A stretch of 43,589 nt of DNA from NCBI GenBank assembly GCA_017527625.1, contig JAFXPV010000094.1, forward strand, positions 1-43,589, given 5' to 3'. A model generated the notes under the pieces. The model did not search any database. It saw only the letters and a list, made by a program, of their open reading frames with translations, and was not told where the DNA came from. Below, piece after piece: positions 34,235 to 42,967 of the stretch. This stretch comes from Bacteroidales bacterium. Its GTDB lineage: Bacteria; Bacteroidota; Bacteroidia; Bacteroidales; UBA932. Numbering within the stretch: the stretch's first letter is position 1; every line of letters begins with the position of its first letter. The translations under genes and the position numbers were made by a program.

Positions 34235-36214
34235 ATGAAAAGACATGTTCTCATTGTATTGAGCATGGCAGCTATGCTGTTGTCTCAAAGCGTCAACGCA
34301 AAAGTCACACTCCCCAAGATGATCAGCGACGGCCTCATCCTGCAGCGTGACCAGCCCGCACGCATCTGGGGTTTTGCCGACCCTCAGGAAAGAGTCACCG
34401 TTACATTCGACGGGAACACTTACAACGCCAGAGCCGACCGCAACGGCAACTGGCTCGTTGTCCTTCCCTCAACTTCCTGGGACGGGAAGACATATACCAT
34501 AAAAGTCAATGACATCGAAGTGCACAACGTCGTGTTCGGAGATGTCTGGGTATTTTCCGGCCAGTCTAATATGCAGACTCCGCTGGAGCGTGCCCTGGAC
34601 CTCTACGGCGACGATGTCCTGCATTATACCAATCCTCTCATCCGCGAGTTCCTCGTTGGTGAGAAATATGCTTATGACGGTCCCCAGAAGGATTTCGCAT
34701 CGGGTACGTGGAAGGAAGTCGACCCTGTCAACTGTCTCAAGATGTCGATGATTCCCTATTTCTTCGCCCGCAAGATATACGATACCTACCAGGTGCCCGT
34801 AGCCATCATCCAGTGTGCTGTCGGCGGTACTGCCATCGAGAGCTGGATGAGCCCTGACGACCTGAAGGACTATCCTCAGTACGCTGAGGCCCTCGAAGCC
34901 CAGCGCAATCCCCAGCCGAGGAGCGGCCCTGCTTTCGGGGCGTTGTTCGGGAACAGGCCGACGGGCGGCGGAGCTGCCGCGGAACGTCCGGTAGAGAATC
35001 CTGCCTATTATGCTGCTGATTTCGACGACTCGGAGTGGGCTCCGGCCTATCTGCCTCATTACTTCAGGGAGGTCGGCATCACCGGCAGCGCTTTGATCTA
35101 TTACAGACACGACCTCTGGCTGACTGCCGAGCAGGCTGCATCCAAGAACAATCTGCTCAAGCTCGGAACCATCACCCAGGCCGACGAGACTTTCATCAAC
35201 GGCGTCAGGGTCGGAACCACCGGATATGAATATCCGCCGCGCAACTACGCTTTCGGCGAAGGCATTCTCAAGGAAGGCAAAAATGTGATATGTATCAAAA
35301 TCAACGGTGCCAATGCCAACGGCGGCTTCTATGAGGACGAGCAGTACCGTCTCCGCCTCGACAAGGACACCATCTCTCTCAATGACGGCTGGAAGTTCTT
35401 CAAAGAAGACATTCCCAGCAACTTTGCAAGGCCCGGCGGAGCTCCTGCGGAACGTCCTGTCGTAATGCAGTACACTGAAAGGGAGATTAAGCACTCCTCT
35501 ATGGTCCGCACCCCCTTCGGTCTGTACTGGGGTATGCTGAAACCTGTCACAAATGCCAACGTGAAAGGTGTAGTATGGTATCAGGGCGAAACCAACAGCG
35601 GCAATACTCCGGAATACGGCACTTTCCTGGCCAGGATGATGAAGACCTGGAGCAAGGATTTCCGCAACAACAATATGCCGGTGATCATCTGCCAGCTCGC
35701 AAGCCACCAGGCAAAGACCTTCCTGCCCGTGCAGGACGGCTGGGCCAACGTCCGTGAGGGACAGAGGCTTGCCACCCATATGCTTCCCAACGCCGCACTG
35801 GCAGTAGCGTGCGACATCGGTACGTGGAACAACATCCACCCCATCAACAAGAAACCGGTGGCCGAGAGAGTCGCCAAGGCTGCGATGAGGACTGCCTACG
35901 GTGAGACAGTGGTCCTTTCTCCGGAATGCACCAAGGCTGAACTCAAGGACGGAAGGGTTTACCTCACTTTCAGTGAAATAGGCAACGGCCTTGTCATCAA
36001 GGGAGACGAGATCAAGGGCTTCGCAGTATCTGACGAAAACGGGGTCTACCAGCGCGTCAATGCCACCATCCTTGGCAACAGGGTTGTCCTCTATGTCGGC
36101 GGCATCAAGAATCCCAAGAAAGTCCGCTTCCTGTGGAAAAACTACGTCCGTGAAGATGTAACCCTCTACAACGCCGAAGGAATGCCGGCTTCTCCTTTCG
36201 AGATCGCTCTCTAA
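34235..36214 (+). CDS. Sialate O-acetylesterase, SGNH type
   Basis: 659-residue secreted enzyme (signal peptide ending SVNAK) that removes O-acetyl groups from sialic acids or, in relatives, from other glycans. It begins with the family-typical KVTLPKMISDGLILQRDQPARIWG. The SGNH block I is FSGQSNM with nucleophile S111. An inserted jelly-roll-like segment (about residues 240-385, WAPAYLPHYFREVGITGSALIYYRHDL... and WKFF) resembles a GH2-type sugar-binding domain. Then come GVVWYQGETNSGN and the late IGTWNNIHPINK, with the catalytic His-Pro. No sialidase or SusCD genes are present. Confidence 0.93.
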   Translation: MKRHVLIVLSMAAMLLSQSVNAKVTLPKMISDGLILQRDQPARIWGFADPQERVTVTFDGNTYNARADRNGNWLVVLPSTSWDGKTYTIKVNDIEVHNVVFGDVWVFSGQSNMQTPLERALDLYGDDVLHYTNPLIREFLVGEKYAYDGPQKDFASGTWKEVDPVNCLKMSMIPYFFARKIYDTYQVPVAIIQCAVGGTAIESWMSPDDLKDYPQYAEALEAQRNPQPRSGPAFGALFGNRPTGGGAAAERPVENPAYYAADFDDSEWAPAYLPHYFREVGITGSALIYYRHDLWLTAEQAASKNNLLKLGTITQADETFINGVRVGTTGYEYPPRNYAFGEGILKEGKNVICIKINGANANGGFYEDEQYRLRLDKDTISLNDGWKFFKEDIPSNFARPGGAPAERPVVMQYTEREIKHSSMVRTPFGLYWGMLKPVTNANVKGVVWYQGETNSGNTPEYGTFLARMMKTWSKDFRNNNMPVIICQLASHQAKTFLPVQDGWANVREGQRLATHMLPNAALAVACDIGTWNNIHPINKKPVAERVAKAAMRTAYGETVVLSPECTKAELKDGRVYLTFSEIGNGLVIKGDEIKGFAVSDENGVYQRVNATILGNRVVLYVGGIKNPKKVRFLWKNYVREDVTLYNAEGMPASPFEIAL

Positions 36215-36984
36215 GCCAGCGCTTCAAACAGTCTGTCCAGGGCCTCGTCGGGGCTGCCGCTCTGCTCCAGCAGAGTGACGAATTTGCTTCCGATGATGGC
36301 CCCGGCGGCGTTTTTCTGGGCGGCCTCCAGAGTCTGACGGTTGCTTATTCCGAAGCCTATCATACGCGGATGCTTTAGGTTCATCGCGTCGATGCGGCGG
36401 AAATATTCCTGCTTGCGCTCGTCGAAGCTCTTCTGGGTGCCGGTTATCGACGCTGAACTCACCATATAGATGAAGCCGTCGGTGTTGTCGTCGATAAACC
36501 GTATCCTCTCTTCTTCTGTCTCGGGAGTGATCAGCATAATGACATATATGCCGTAGCGTCTGGCGACCGGCCGCACTTCTTCCATATAGTCCTTGAACGG
36601 CAGGTCGGGGATTATCACCCCGCTCACCCCGCTGGCCGCGCAGCTGCGGAAAAACGCTTCCACGCCATACTGCATCACCACGTTCAGGTAGCCCATCAGC
36701 ACAAGGGGGATGGACACCTCATCCTTGATTTCCTCCAGCTGAGCGAAGAGTTTGCTGATGGTCATTCCGCCACGGATGGCGTTTGTCGCCGCCGTCTGTA
36801 TCACCGGACCGTCTGCAAGCGGATCCGAGAAGGGGAAACCCACTTCGACCATAGCGATGCCGCGGCGTTCCATTGCGCGTATCACGTCTGCTGTTCCATC
36901 AAATGTGGGGTCGCCGGCGCAGAAATAGAGCGAAAGCAGTTTTTTGTCGCCACGACCTTCAAAAAGTCTGTCTATCTTGTTCAT
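36211..36984 (-). CDS. trpA: Tryptophan synthase alpha chain
   Basis: Cleaves indole-3-glycerol phosphate to indole and glyceraldehyde 3-phosphate. 257 residues; the catalytic Glu is in MVEVGFPFSDPLADGPVIQ and the catalytic Asp in IIPDLPFKDY; the phosphate site GFGIS and GAIIGSKFV are present. Last gene of the operon: 4-base overlap with trpF, and the stop overlaps the esterase gene by 4 bases on the other strand. Confidence 0.98.
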   Translation of the reverse strand: MNKIDRLFEGRGDKKLLSLYFCAGDPTFDGTADVIRAMERRGIAMVEVGFPFSDPLADGPVIQTAATNAIRGGMTISKLFAQLEEIKDEVSIPLVLMGYLNVVMQYGVEAFFRSCAASGVSGVIIPDLPFKDYMEEVRPVARRYGIYVIMLITPETEEERIRFIDDNTDGFIYMVSSASITGTQKSFDERKQEYFRRIDAMNLKHPRMIGFGISNRQTLEAAQKNAAGAIIGSKFVTLLEQSGSPDEALDRLFEALA

Positions 36985-37607
36985 TGTCTTATCTTGTCTA
37001 TAAAGGTTTTCAAAGATTCTGCATCTTTCATCCCTGGCGCAGTCTCGAAGCGGCTGTTAAGGTCGATTCCGATGCATCCGGGGGCACGGAATGCCTTGAT
37101 GCGCTCCGCGTCGCAGGGGCCTATTCCTCCGCTGAGAAGGAACGGCAGTCGCCCGGTGTAGTCCTGCAGCAGTCCCCAGTCGAACTGGCTTCCGTTGCCG
37201 CCCGGCAGTTTTCCTTTCGTGTCGAAAAGGAAGAGGTCGCACACGTTTTCAAACTGCTGAGTCTGTCCGAGATCTTCCGCCGTAGTCACCGGGATGCTCT
37301 TTATAAAGCGCATATCGGCCTTCAGACGGTCGGTCTGCTTCCTGAGATATGCTATATACTCCGGCGTTTCGTGGCCGTGAAACTGTATGCAGTCCAGACG
37401 GTACGCCTTCGCGACTGCCAGTATGTCCCTGGGGGCCGCATCCACGAAGACTCCTGCCCTCAGGCAGCTTTCCGGCAGGTAGACGGGCTGGCTGTCGACA
37501 TAGCGGCCGGAGCCGGGCCAGAAGATGAATCCCATAATGTCTACACCGAGAGCTTCCACTGCGCGTATGTTGTCTGCGTCGCGCATTCCGCATACCTTGA
37601 TTTTCAT
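36981..37607 (-). CDS. trpF: Phosphoribosylanthranilate isomerase
   Basis: A 208-residue TIM barrel. The catalytic Cys is in MKIKVCGMRDADNIRAV, and the C-terminal catalytic Asp region is LLSGGIGPCDAERI and GIDLNSRFETAPGMKD. Standalone, not fused to trpC. Overlaps trpC and trpA by 4 bases at each end, implying translational coupling. Confidence 0.97.
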   Translation of the reverse strand: MKIKVCGMRDADNIRAVEALGVDIMGFIFWPGSGRYVDSQPVYLPESCLRAGVFVDAAPRDILAVAKAYRLDCIQFHGHETPEYIAYLRKQTDRLKADMRFIKSIPVTTAEDLGQTQQFENVCDLFLFDTKGKLPGGNGSQFDWGLLQDYTGRLPFLLSGGIGPCDAERIKAFRAPGCIGIDLNSRFETAPGMKDAESLKTFIDKIRQ

Positions 37608-38392
37608 AGTTCCGCGATCAATTGTCCGAGTGCCGCCCCGGGGTCATTCTCCTTCATAAGCATCCCGCCGATGAGGAAGCCTCTGAATCCGCATTCCCTC
37701 AGTTCTTTCAGGGTCTGAGGCCTGCTGATGCCGCTTTCGCTGACCTTCACGGCGCCTGAAGGCAGTTTTTCAGCCAGGCGGAAACTGTTTCCGACATCCG
37801 TCACAAATGTGCCGAGGTTACGGTTGTTGATGCCGCACATATCCGGTCCCAGCTCCGCATATTCCAGTTCCGCTTCGCTGTGCATCTCCAGCAGGACTTC
37901 GAGGCCCAGGGAGTGCGCAGTCTTCAGCAAACTGCCGCATTCAGCCTTGGTCAGCGCTGCCGCAATCAGCAGGACGGCAGAGGCGCCGCTGAGCCGTGCC
38001 AAGTATAACTGGTACTCGTCCACGATGAACTCCTTGTAAAGGATGGGCAGGGTGACTCCGCTACGACGGGCTTGCGCGATATATTCCGGGCTGCCCGCGA
38101 AATACTTTCCGTCAGCCAGGATGCTGACGGCTGCGGCTCCGTTGCGCTGATAGCTCAGGGGTATGACGGCTGCGTCGCCGTCTTCCTTTATCCAGCCTTT
38201 CGAAGGGGACTTGCGTTTGAATTCGGCTATTATGCCGCTCCCGGAGGCCAGCAGAGCCGCCACCATCGACGGCTGTGGGCCGGCGGCCATTGCGGTTTCT
38301 ACATCGCGGCGCAGGGCTGCAAGAGGCCTTTCCTGCTTCTGGGCCGCAACTTCGATACGCTTGTGGGCTATTATTTCATCAAGGATATCCAT
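37604..38392 (-). CDS. trpC: Indole-3-glycerol phosphate synthase
   Basis: 262 residues, TIM barrel. Starts MDILDEIIAHKRIEVAAQK; the active-site Lys-Ser run is IIAEFKRKSPSKGWI; EYIAQARRSG, LYKEFIVDEYQLY (Lys) and NNRNLGTFVTD (Asn) follow, and SESGI with the final Gly-rich phosphate site GGMLMKENDPGAAL ends the barrel. Separated from trpD by 6 bases. Confidence 0.97.
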   Translation of the reverse strand: MDILDEIIAHKRIEVAAQKQERPLAALRRDVETAMAAGPQPSMVAALLASGSGIIAEFKRKSPSKGWIKEDGDAAVIPLSYQRNGAAAVSILADGKYFAGSPEYIAQARRSGVTLPILYKEFIVDEYQLYLARLSGASAVLLIAAALTKAECGSLLKTAHSLGLEVLLEMHSEAELEYAELGPDMCGINNRNLGTFVTDVGNSFRLAEKLPSGAVKVSESGISRPQTLKELRECGFRGFLIGGMLMKENDPGAALGQLIAEL

Positions 38393-38398
38393 TGTGCC

Positions 38399-39394
38399 TT
38401 AGCTGTTCATTTCCACGAATTTCTTGAAATTGGCGAGGGCCTTGCCGCTTTCCAGGCTTTCGCGGGCGATATCCAGCGCCTGAAGTATGTCCAGGCCCTG
38501 GTCTACGCACTGTATTGCGACTGCCGCGTTGGCCAGCACAGTGTTCTTCTGGCCTTCGGTCGCCTTGTTTTCAAGGACGTCGTCGAATATGCCGGATGCC
38601 TCTTCTTTGGTGCGGCCTCCGAAGAGGTCGAAATCATTCGTCTGCGGCAGGTTGAAGTCTGACGGGTCGAACACTTTCTCGTACTTGTTGGTGGTGATCT
38701 TGAACGTTCCTGTCAGTGAGATTTCGTCATAGCCGTCGGTACTGTTCACAAGGGCATAGTCTACTCCCATCTTCTGGAAGACGTTGTTGTAGAGGCGCAT
38801 CTGCTCCAGCGTCGCCGTTCCCATCACGTTGCATTTCGGCTGTGAGGGATTGACCAGCGGACCTAGCAGGTTGAAGAATGTCATAAAGGGGAGTTTCTTG
38901 CGGACAGGGCCGACGAATTTCATCGCCTTGGCGTATACCTGGGCGTGGAGATATACCATATGGGTCTTTTCCATCGAGCGGTTCAGGCGGTCTTCATCAA
39001 AAGAGAACTGCACTCCGTGCATCGCCATCACATCGCTTGCTCCGGAGGTGCTGGTGCTGGCATAGTTGCCGTGCTTGGCCACATTGTAACCTGCTCCGGC
39101 CACTACTGCGCAGGCGCAGGTGGAGATATTGAAGGTGTTCTTCATATCGCCGCCGGTTCCGACGATGTCGACATACCGGTCTGCATCGAGTTTTACGGAC
39201 AGGCCGGTCTCAAGGATGCCGTCGCGGAAGCCCAGCAGTTCGTCTACGGTGATGCCGCGGAGCTGGAGCATACTCATCAGGGAGGCCAGCTGCTCACTGG
39301 GATATTTTTCTTGTGTGATGTTGATAAGGATGTCGTGCGTTTCTTCGCGTGACAGGTACTCGTGGTTGAGTACTTCTTCCAGGTACTTTTTCAT
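38399..39394 (-). CDS. trpD: Anthranilate phosphoribosyltransferase
   Basis: 331 residues. Adds phosphoribose from PRPP to anthranilate. Signatures are DIVGTGGDMKNTFNIST (PRPP loop), KHGNYASTSTSGASDVM, FFNLLGPLVNP and the Mg site TDGYDEIS. Unfused to trpG. 6-base gap to trpG and to trpC. Confidence 0.98.
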   Translation of the reverse strand: MKKYLEEVLNHEYLSREETHDILINITQEKYPSEQLASLMSMLQLRGITVDELLGFRDGILETGLSVKLDADRYVDIVGTGGDMKNTFNISTCACAVVAGAGYNVAKHGNYASTSTSGASDVMAMHGVQFSFDEDRLNRSMEKTHMVYLHAQVYAKAMKFVGPVRKKLPFMTFFNLLGPLVNPSQPKCNVMGTATLEQMRLYNNVFQKMGVDYALVNSTDGYDEISLTGTFKITTNKYEKVFDPSDFNLPQTNDFDLFGGRTKEEASGIFDDVLENKATEGQKNTVLANAAVAIQCVDQGLDILQALDIARESLESGKALANFKKFVEMNS

Positions 39395-39400
39395 AGCAGG

Positions 39401-39967
39401 TTATTGTTTATCGATGAAATTCTTGATTATTACTGTTCCGTCAGGGGTCAGGACGCTCTCGGGGTGGAACTGGATGCCGTGGATGTCGTACTGACGGTGG
39501 CGCAGGGCCATTATCTGACCTTCGTCGCTCTGCGCCGTTATCTCCAGGCAGTCCGGGAAGTTGTCTTTGCTGACCACCCAGCTGTGGTAGCGGCCCATCA
39601 CTATTCTTTCGGGAAGGCCGCTGAAGATGTAGTCGTTGCCTGCCTGGCTGCCTTCGGTGGCTACACCGTGGAATACGTCGCTCAGGTTCTCGAGTTTTCC
39701 GCCAAAGACTTCTCCTATGGCCTGATGGCCGAGGCAAACGCCCAGCATCGGCTTGCGACCTGCGTAGCTGCGGATTACGTCGAGCAGCAGACCCGCCTCC
39801 GAAGGAATGCCCGGGCCAGGCGAGAGGATTATCTTGTCGAACTTTTCCAGTTGGGACATCTCGAAGCGGTCGTTGCGGTAGACCGTCACCTGGGCTCCCA
39901 GGGACTTCACCAGATGGGAAAGGTTGTAGGTGAAGCTGTCGTAATTGTCTATGATAACTATTTTCAT
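39401..39967 (-). CDS. trpG: Anthranilate synthase glutamine amidotransferase subunit
   Basis: 188-residue class I glutaminase supplying ammonia to TrpE. Begins VIIDNYDSFTYNL; the oxyanion region is LSPGPGIPSEAG; the nucleophile Cys is in GVCLGHQAIGEVFGG; the His and Glu of the triad are in GIQFHPESVLTPDG. 4 bases after trpE. A p-aminobenzoate role (pabA) is possible in shared form. Confidence 0.98.
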   Translation of the reverse strand: MKIVIIDNYDSFTYNLSHLVKSLGAQVTVYRNDRFEMSQLEKFDKIILSPGPGIPSEAGLLLDVIRSYAGRKPMLGVCLGHQAIGEVFGGKLENLSDVFHGVATEGSQAGNDYIFSGLPERIVMGRYHSWVVSKDNFPDCLEITAQSDEGQIMALRHRQYDIHGIQFHPESVLTPDGTVIIKNFIDKQ

Positions 39968-39971
39968 TGTC

Positions 39972-41372
39972 TTACATATTTTCGGCCATCAGAATCGCTC
40001 TGCGAAGCGCGTTGAGTTTGTTGTTGACTTCCTGGAGTTCATATTCTTCGTTGCTGCGGGCGACTATCCCGCCTCCGGCCTGGAACCAGAGTTCGTTGTT
40101 GCGGCTGACGAAGGTCCGGATGGTTATCGCCTGGTTGAGGCTTCCGTCAAGGCCGATGTATCCGATGCAGCCGCCGTACGCGCCTCTGTTGTGGGGTTCG
40201 TATTCGCTGATGAGCTGCATCGCCCTCACCTTCGGAGCGCCGCTCAGTGTGCCGGCCGGAAATGTGTCCATAAACGCTTTCACGGGGTCTGCATCGTCGT
40301 CAAGCTCGCCGCTCACGCGTGATACGAGGTGTATGACGTGGCTGTAGTACTGGAGGTCCTTGTAGAATTCGACTTTCACGTCGTGACAGTTGCGGCTCAA
40401 GTCGTTGCGCGCCAGATCCACCAGCATTACGTGCTCTGCGTTTTCTTTGGGATCGTTGCGCAGGAATTCTGCGCCTGCTGCGTCTTCTTCGCGGTTTCCA
40501 GTCCGCTTTGTCGTGCCGGCTATAGGGTCGATATAGGCTCTGCGGCCTTCGATGCGGCAGTGGGTTTCGGGGGATGAGCCGAAGATGCGGAAGCCTCCGA
40601 AGTCGAAATAGAAAAGGTAGGGGCTGGGATTGATGCTTCTCAGCGCCCTGTAAAGCTTGAAGTCATCTCCTTCGTATTTCTGCACGAAGCGGCGTGACAG
40701 CACGATTTGGAATACGTCTCCGCGCAGGCAGTGGGCTATTCCTTTCCGTACGTTGGCTTTATGTTCTTCGTCGCTTATTGTGGACGTGGTCTCTCCTACC
40801 GGATGGAAGCCGTAGGGATTGACATTGGTGCGGTTCATCTCCTGGTCTATCTTCGCCAGGCCGCTCTTCTCTCCTTCTTTCATCAGTTCTACCATCACCA
40901 TCGTGTTGTTGAAGTGGTCGAACATTATTACGTACTTGTAGAGTATGTAAAGGATGTCGGGAGCGTCGTTCCTGGCCTGGGTCTCGTCTTTGACCTGGAT
41001 GTTTTCGAGATAGCGCACTGCGTTGAATGTCATATAGCCGTACAGACCGCACATATTGCTGTATTCGCCCTTCACGTCGAAGCTGCGTATGAATTCGTTG
41101 ACTGCCATATCTGCCGTATAGTCGTCCGCCAGGGGCTTGCGCATCCTGCTGCCGTCGGGATAGTTTGCTACTGCTACTCCGTGTTCCACGGCTACGCTTG
41201 CTATCGGGGCGATGCCGATGAAGGACCTGGAGTTCTCGCCGCTGTGGTAGTCGCTTGACTCCATCAGGGCCGACTGGGGATAAAGGTCGCGGAGTTTCAT
41301 ATATACTGAAACTGGCGTATGGAGGTCTGCCAGACGTTTGCGGGCGTTGGTGGTGTATTTAAAAGTTTCCAT
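39972..41372 (-). CDS. trpE: Anthranilate synthase component I
   Basis: 466-residue chorismate-binding enzyme. The catalytic C-terminal half carries DPIAGTTKRTGNREED, MLVDLARNDLSRN, SGELDDDADPVKAFMDTFPAGTLSGAPKVRAMQLI and GGGIVARSNEEYELQE. The N-terminal part contains ALMESSDYHSGENSRSFIG, corresponding to the LLES-type tryptophan feedback site. Overlaps the end of trpB by 14 bases. Confidence 0.98.
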   Translation of the reverse strand: METFKYTTNARKRLADLHTPVSVYMKLRDLYPQSALMESSDYHSGENSRSFIGIAPIASVAVEHGVAVANYPDGSRMRKPLADDYTADMAVNEFIRSFDVKGEYSNMCGLYGYMTFNAVRYLENIQVKDETQARNDAPDILYILYKYVIMFDHFNNTMVMVELMKEGEKSGLAKIDQEMNRTNVNPYGFHPVGETTSTISDEEHKANVRKGIAHCLRGDVFQIVLSRRFVQKYEGDDFKLYRALRSINPSPYLFYFDFGGFRIFGSSPETHCRIEGRRAYIDPIAGTTKRTGNREEDAAGAEFLRNDPKENAEHVMLVDLARNDLSRNCHDVKVEFYKDLQYYSHVIHLVSRVSGELDDDADPVKAFMDTFPAGTLSGAPKVRAMQLISEYEPHNRGAYGGCIGYIGLDGSLNQAITIRTFVSRNNELWFQAGGGIVARSNEEYELQEVNNKLNALRRAILMAENM

Positions 41373-42561
41373 ATTCTGCAGCCATTTCTTTGTTCTTGAG
41401 ATAGGTCTCGACGTCTTTGTCGCCGCGGCCGCTTACCGTGAGGACGACTATGTCGTCGGGGCGGAAGCTTATCTTGCTCAGGGCCGCTATCGCGTGGGCG
41501 CTCTCGATTGCTGGTATTATGCCTTCGAGGCGGGTCATTTCGTAGCCTGCATAGATTGCTTCGTCGTCGTTTATGGCGAGCACCTTCGTGCGGCCCTGTT
41601 TTGCCATATTGCAGTGCATCGGTCCTACTCCGGGATAATCCAGGCCGGCGGAGATTGAGAATGCTTCTTCGATCTGGCCGTCGGGGGTCTGCATTACGAG
41701 CATCTTGGAGCCGTGGAGGATGCCTGTGCGGCCGCGGTGGATGGTTGCTGCCGTGTAGCCTGAATCTACGCCGTGGCCTCCGGCTTCGGCCAGGACGATT
41801 TTGACTCTGTCGTCATCCATATAGTGATAGATGGTTCCTGCTGCGTTGCTGCCGCCGCCGATGCAGGCTATCAGGTAGTCGGGGTAGTCGCGGCCTGTCT
41901 TTTCCAGCAGCTGGGTCTTGATTTCTTCTGAGATTACGCTCTGGAGCTTTGCTACGAGGTCCGGATATGGATGGGGGCCCATCGTCGAGCCTACCAGGTA
42001 ATATGTGTCTGAAGGATGGCAGCACCAGTCCCGGATGGCGGCGGAGCAGGCGTCGCTGAGGGTCATATTGCCTGTCGTCACCGGATTGACTTTTGCACCA
42101 AGCATACGCATTCGTTCTACGTTGGTATGCTGGCGTTCTACGTCGGTCTTACCCATAAATATCTCGCATTGCATTCCCATCAGGGCGCACACTGTGGCTG
42201 TCGCGACTCCGTGTTGTCCTGCGCCGGTCTCGGCTATCACGCGGGTCTTGCCCATCTTACGGGCCAGCAGGATCTGTCCGATGGCATTGTTGATCTTGTG
42301 GGCTCCTGTATGGTTGCAGTCTTCGCGTTTGAGGTAGAGTCGGCAGCCGTACTTACGGCTCATCCGGTCTGCATAGTACAGCGGCGAAGGTCTGCCTGCA
42401 TAGTCCAGCAGCAGCCGATGGTACTCTTTATTGAACTCTTCGCTTTGGATTACCGGCAGGTAGGCTTTCCTCAGTTCATCTACGCACTTGTAGAGTATCT
42501 CGGGGATATAGGCTCCTCCAAATTCGCCGTAGAATCCGTTTTCATCTACTTGGTAACTCAT
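41359..42561 (-). CDS. trpB: Tryptophan synthase beta chain
   Basis: PLP enzyme condensing indole with serine. 400 residues, TrpB1 type. PLP Lys is K89 in HTGAHKINNAIGQ; catalytic Glu region is AETGAGQHGVATA; the phosphate-binding GGGSNAAG and the Ser-PLP pyridine-site segment near the C-terminus (LTVSGRGDKD) are intact. First structural gene of the operon; the trp leader with attenuator lies directly upstream. Confidence 0.98.
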   Translation of the reverse strand: MSYQVDENGFYGEFGGAYIPEILYKCVDELRKAYLPVIQSEEFNKEYHRLLLDYAGRPSPLYYADRMSRKYGCRLYLKREDCNHTGAHKINNAIGQILLARKMGKTRVIAETGAGQHGVATATVCALMGMQCEIFMGKTDVERQHTNVERMRMLGAKVNPVTTGNMTLSDACSAAIRDWCCHPSDTYYLVGSTMGPHPYPDLVAKLQSVISEEIKTQLLEKTGRDYPDYLIACIGGGSNAAGTIYHYMDDDRVKIVLAEAGGHGVDSGYTAATIHRGRTGILHGSKMLVMQTPDGQIEEAFSISAGLDYPGVGPMHCNMAKQGRTKVLAINDDEAIYAGYEMTRLEGIIPAIESAHAIAALSKISFRPDDIVVLTVSGRGDKDVETYLKNKEMAAEYGNF

Positions 42562-42595
42562 ATCTTTGGTTTTATTGTTGTTTTCGTTCGGGTAT

Positions 42596-42624
42596 AAAAA
42601 AAGCCTGTCGTGATTACGACAGGC
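42596..42624 (-). terminator. trp attenuator terminator hairpin
   Basis: In the minus-strand RNA GCCUGUCGU (42624-42616) pairs perfectly with ACGACAGGC (42611-42603) across a 4-base loop and runs into seven Us (42602-42596). It lies 35 bases before trpB and 40 bases after the leader peptide stop, as in ribosome-mediated attenuation. Confidence 0.92.
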
Positions 42625-42658
42625 CTTCGATGGTATTTGATTAGTTTACACGGCTGCA

Positions 42659-42691
42659 GCGTCTCACGAATTTTTAATCCTTGAGTCACGC
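42659..42691 (-). promoter_or_regulatory. trp attenuator regions 1 and 2
   Basis: RNA region 1 (GCGUGACUCA, 42691-42682) begins at the last Trp codon; region 2 (UGAGACGC, 42666-42659) starts with the stop codon. They pair as GCGU/ACGC and CUCA/UGAG with a 2-base bulge. Region 2 continues into GCAGCC (to 42652), which can instead pair with the terminator 5' arm with two bulges. Pairings found by eye. Confidence 0.6.
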
Positions 42692-42717
42692 CACCACCAT
42701 GAAAAACGAGTCATCAT
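42664..42717 (-). CDS. trpL: trp operon leader peptide (17 residues, three consecutive Trp)
   Basis: The minus-strand frame from ATG at 42717 reads MMTRFSWWWRDSRIKNS and ends TGA at 42664-42666. Trp codons 7-9 (TGG TGG TGG) lie at 42699-42691. A -33/-7 promoter lies 23 bases upstream of the ATG, and an intrinsic terminator plus trpB lie downstream. Low charged tRNA-Trp would stall the ribosome at codons 7-9 and favour readthrough. The position, Trp run and paired hairpins make this a regulatory, non-enzymatic peptide. The second ATG (42714) could also be used. Confidence 0.9.
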   Translation of the reverse strand: MMTRFSWWWRDSRIKNS

Positions 42718-42739
42718 TTCTTGCTTTGTTTTGTTGTCA

Positions 42740-42769
42740 CAAAGATAGAGAATAATCAACTCTCCGCAA
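42740..42769 (-). promoter_or_regulatory. trp operon promoter
   Basis: Minus strand: TTG (42769-42767), 19-base spacer, TATCTTTG (42747-42740). Both boxes and the spacing fit the Bacteroidota consensus. Predicted start is near 42734, giving a leader of about 173 bases before trpB. Confidence 0.8.
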
Positions 42770-42905
42770 CACTTTATTACAATTAATAAATAATTTGAAA
42801 CAATTATATGATACATTCCAGTATCAATTGTCCATCAGTGAAAAGAAGCAGTATCATTTTGCATTACTGTGTACAATATTGATACAGGCCACAGCTCAAA
42901 ACCCG

Positions 42906-42958
42906 TCTAGGTGTACAAGGTCTGCAAAATCAACGCAGACCTTGCCCATTCTAGGTGT
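42906..42958. repeat. Direct repeat flanking a perfect hairpin
   Basis: TCTAGGTGT occurs at 42906-42914 and 42950-42958, bracketing a 10-base perfect stem CAAGGTCTGC/GCAGACCTTG (42916-42925 and 42935-42944) with a 9-base loop. The direct repeats look like a target duplication around a tiny element; chance is not excluded. Confidence 0.6.
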
Positions 42959-42967
42959 GACCGCAGC

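Noticed and set aside
34469..35839. 456-residue open frame antisense to the sialate esterase
   Set aside because: Long only because of GC-rich codon bias; the plus strand encodes an unmistakable SGNH esterase.
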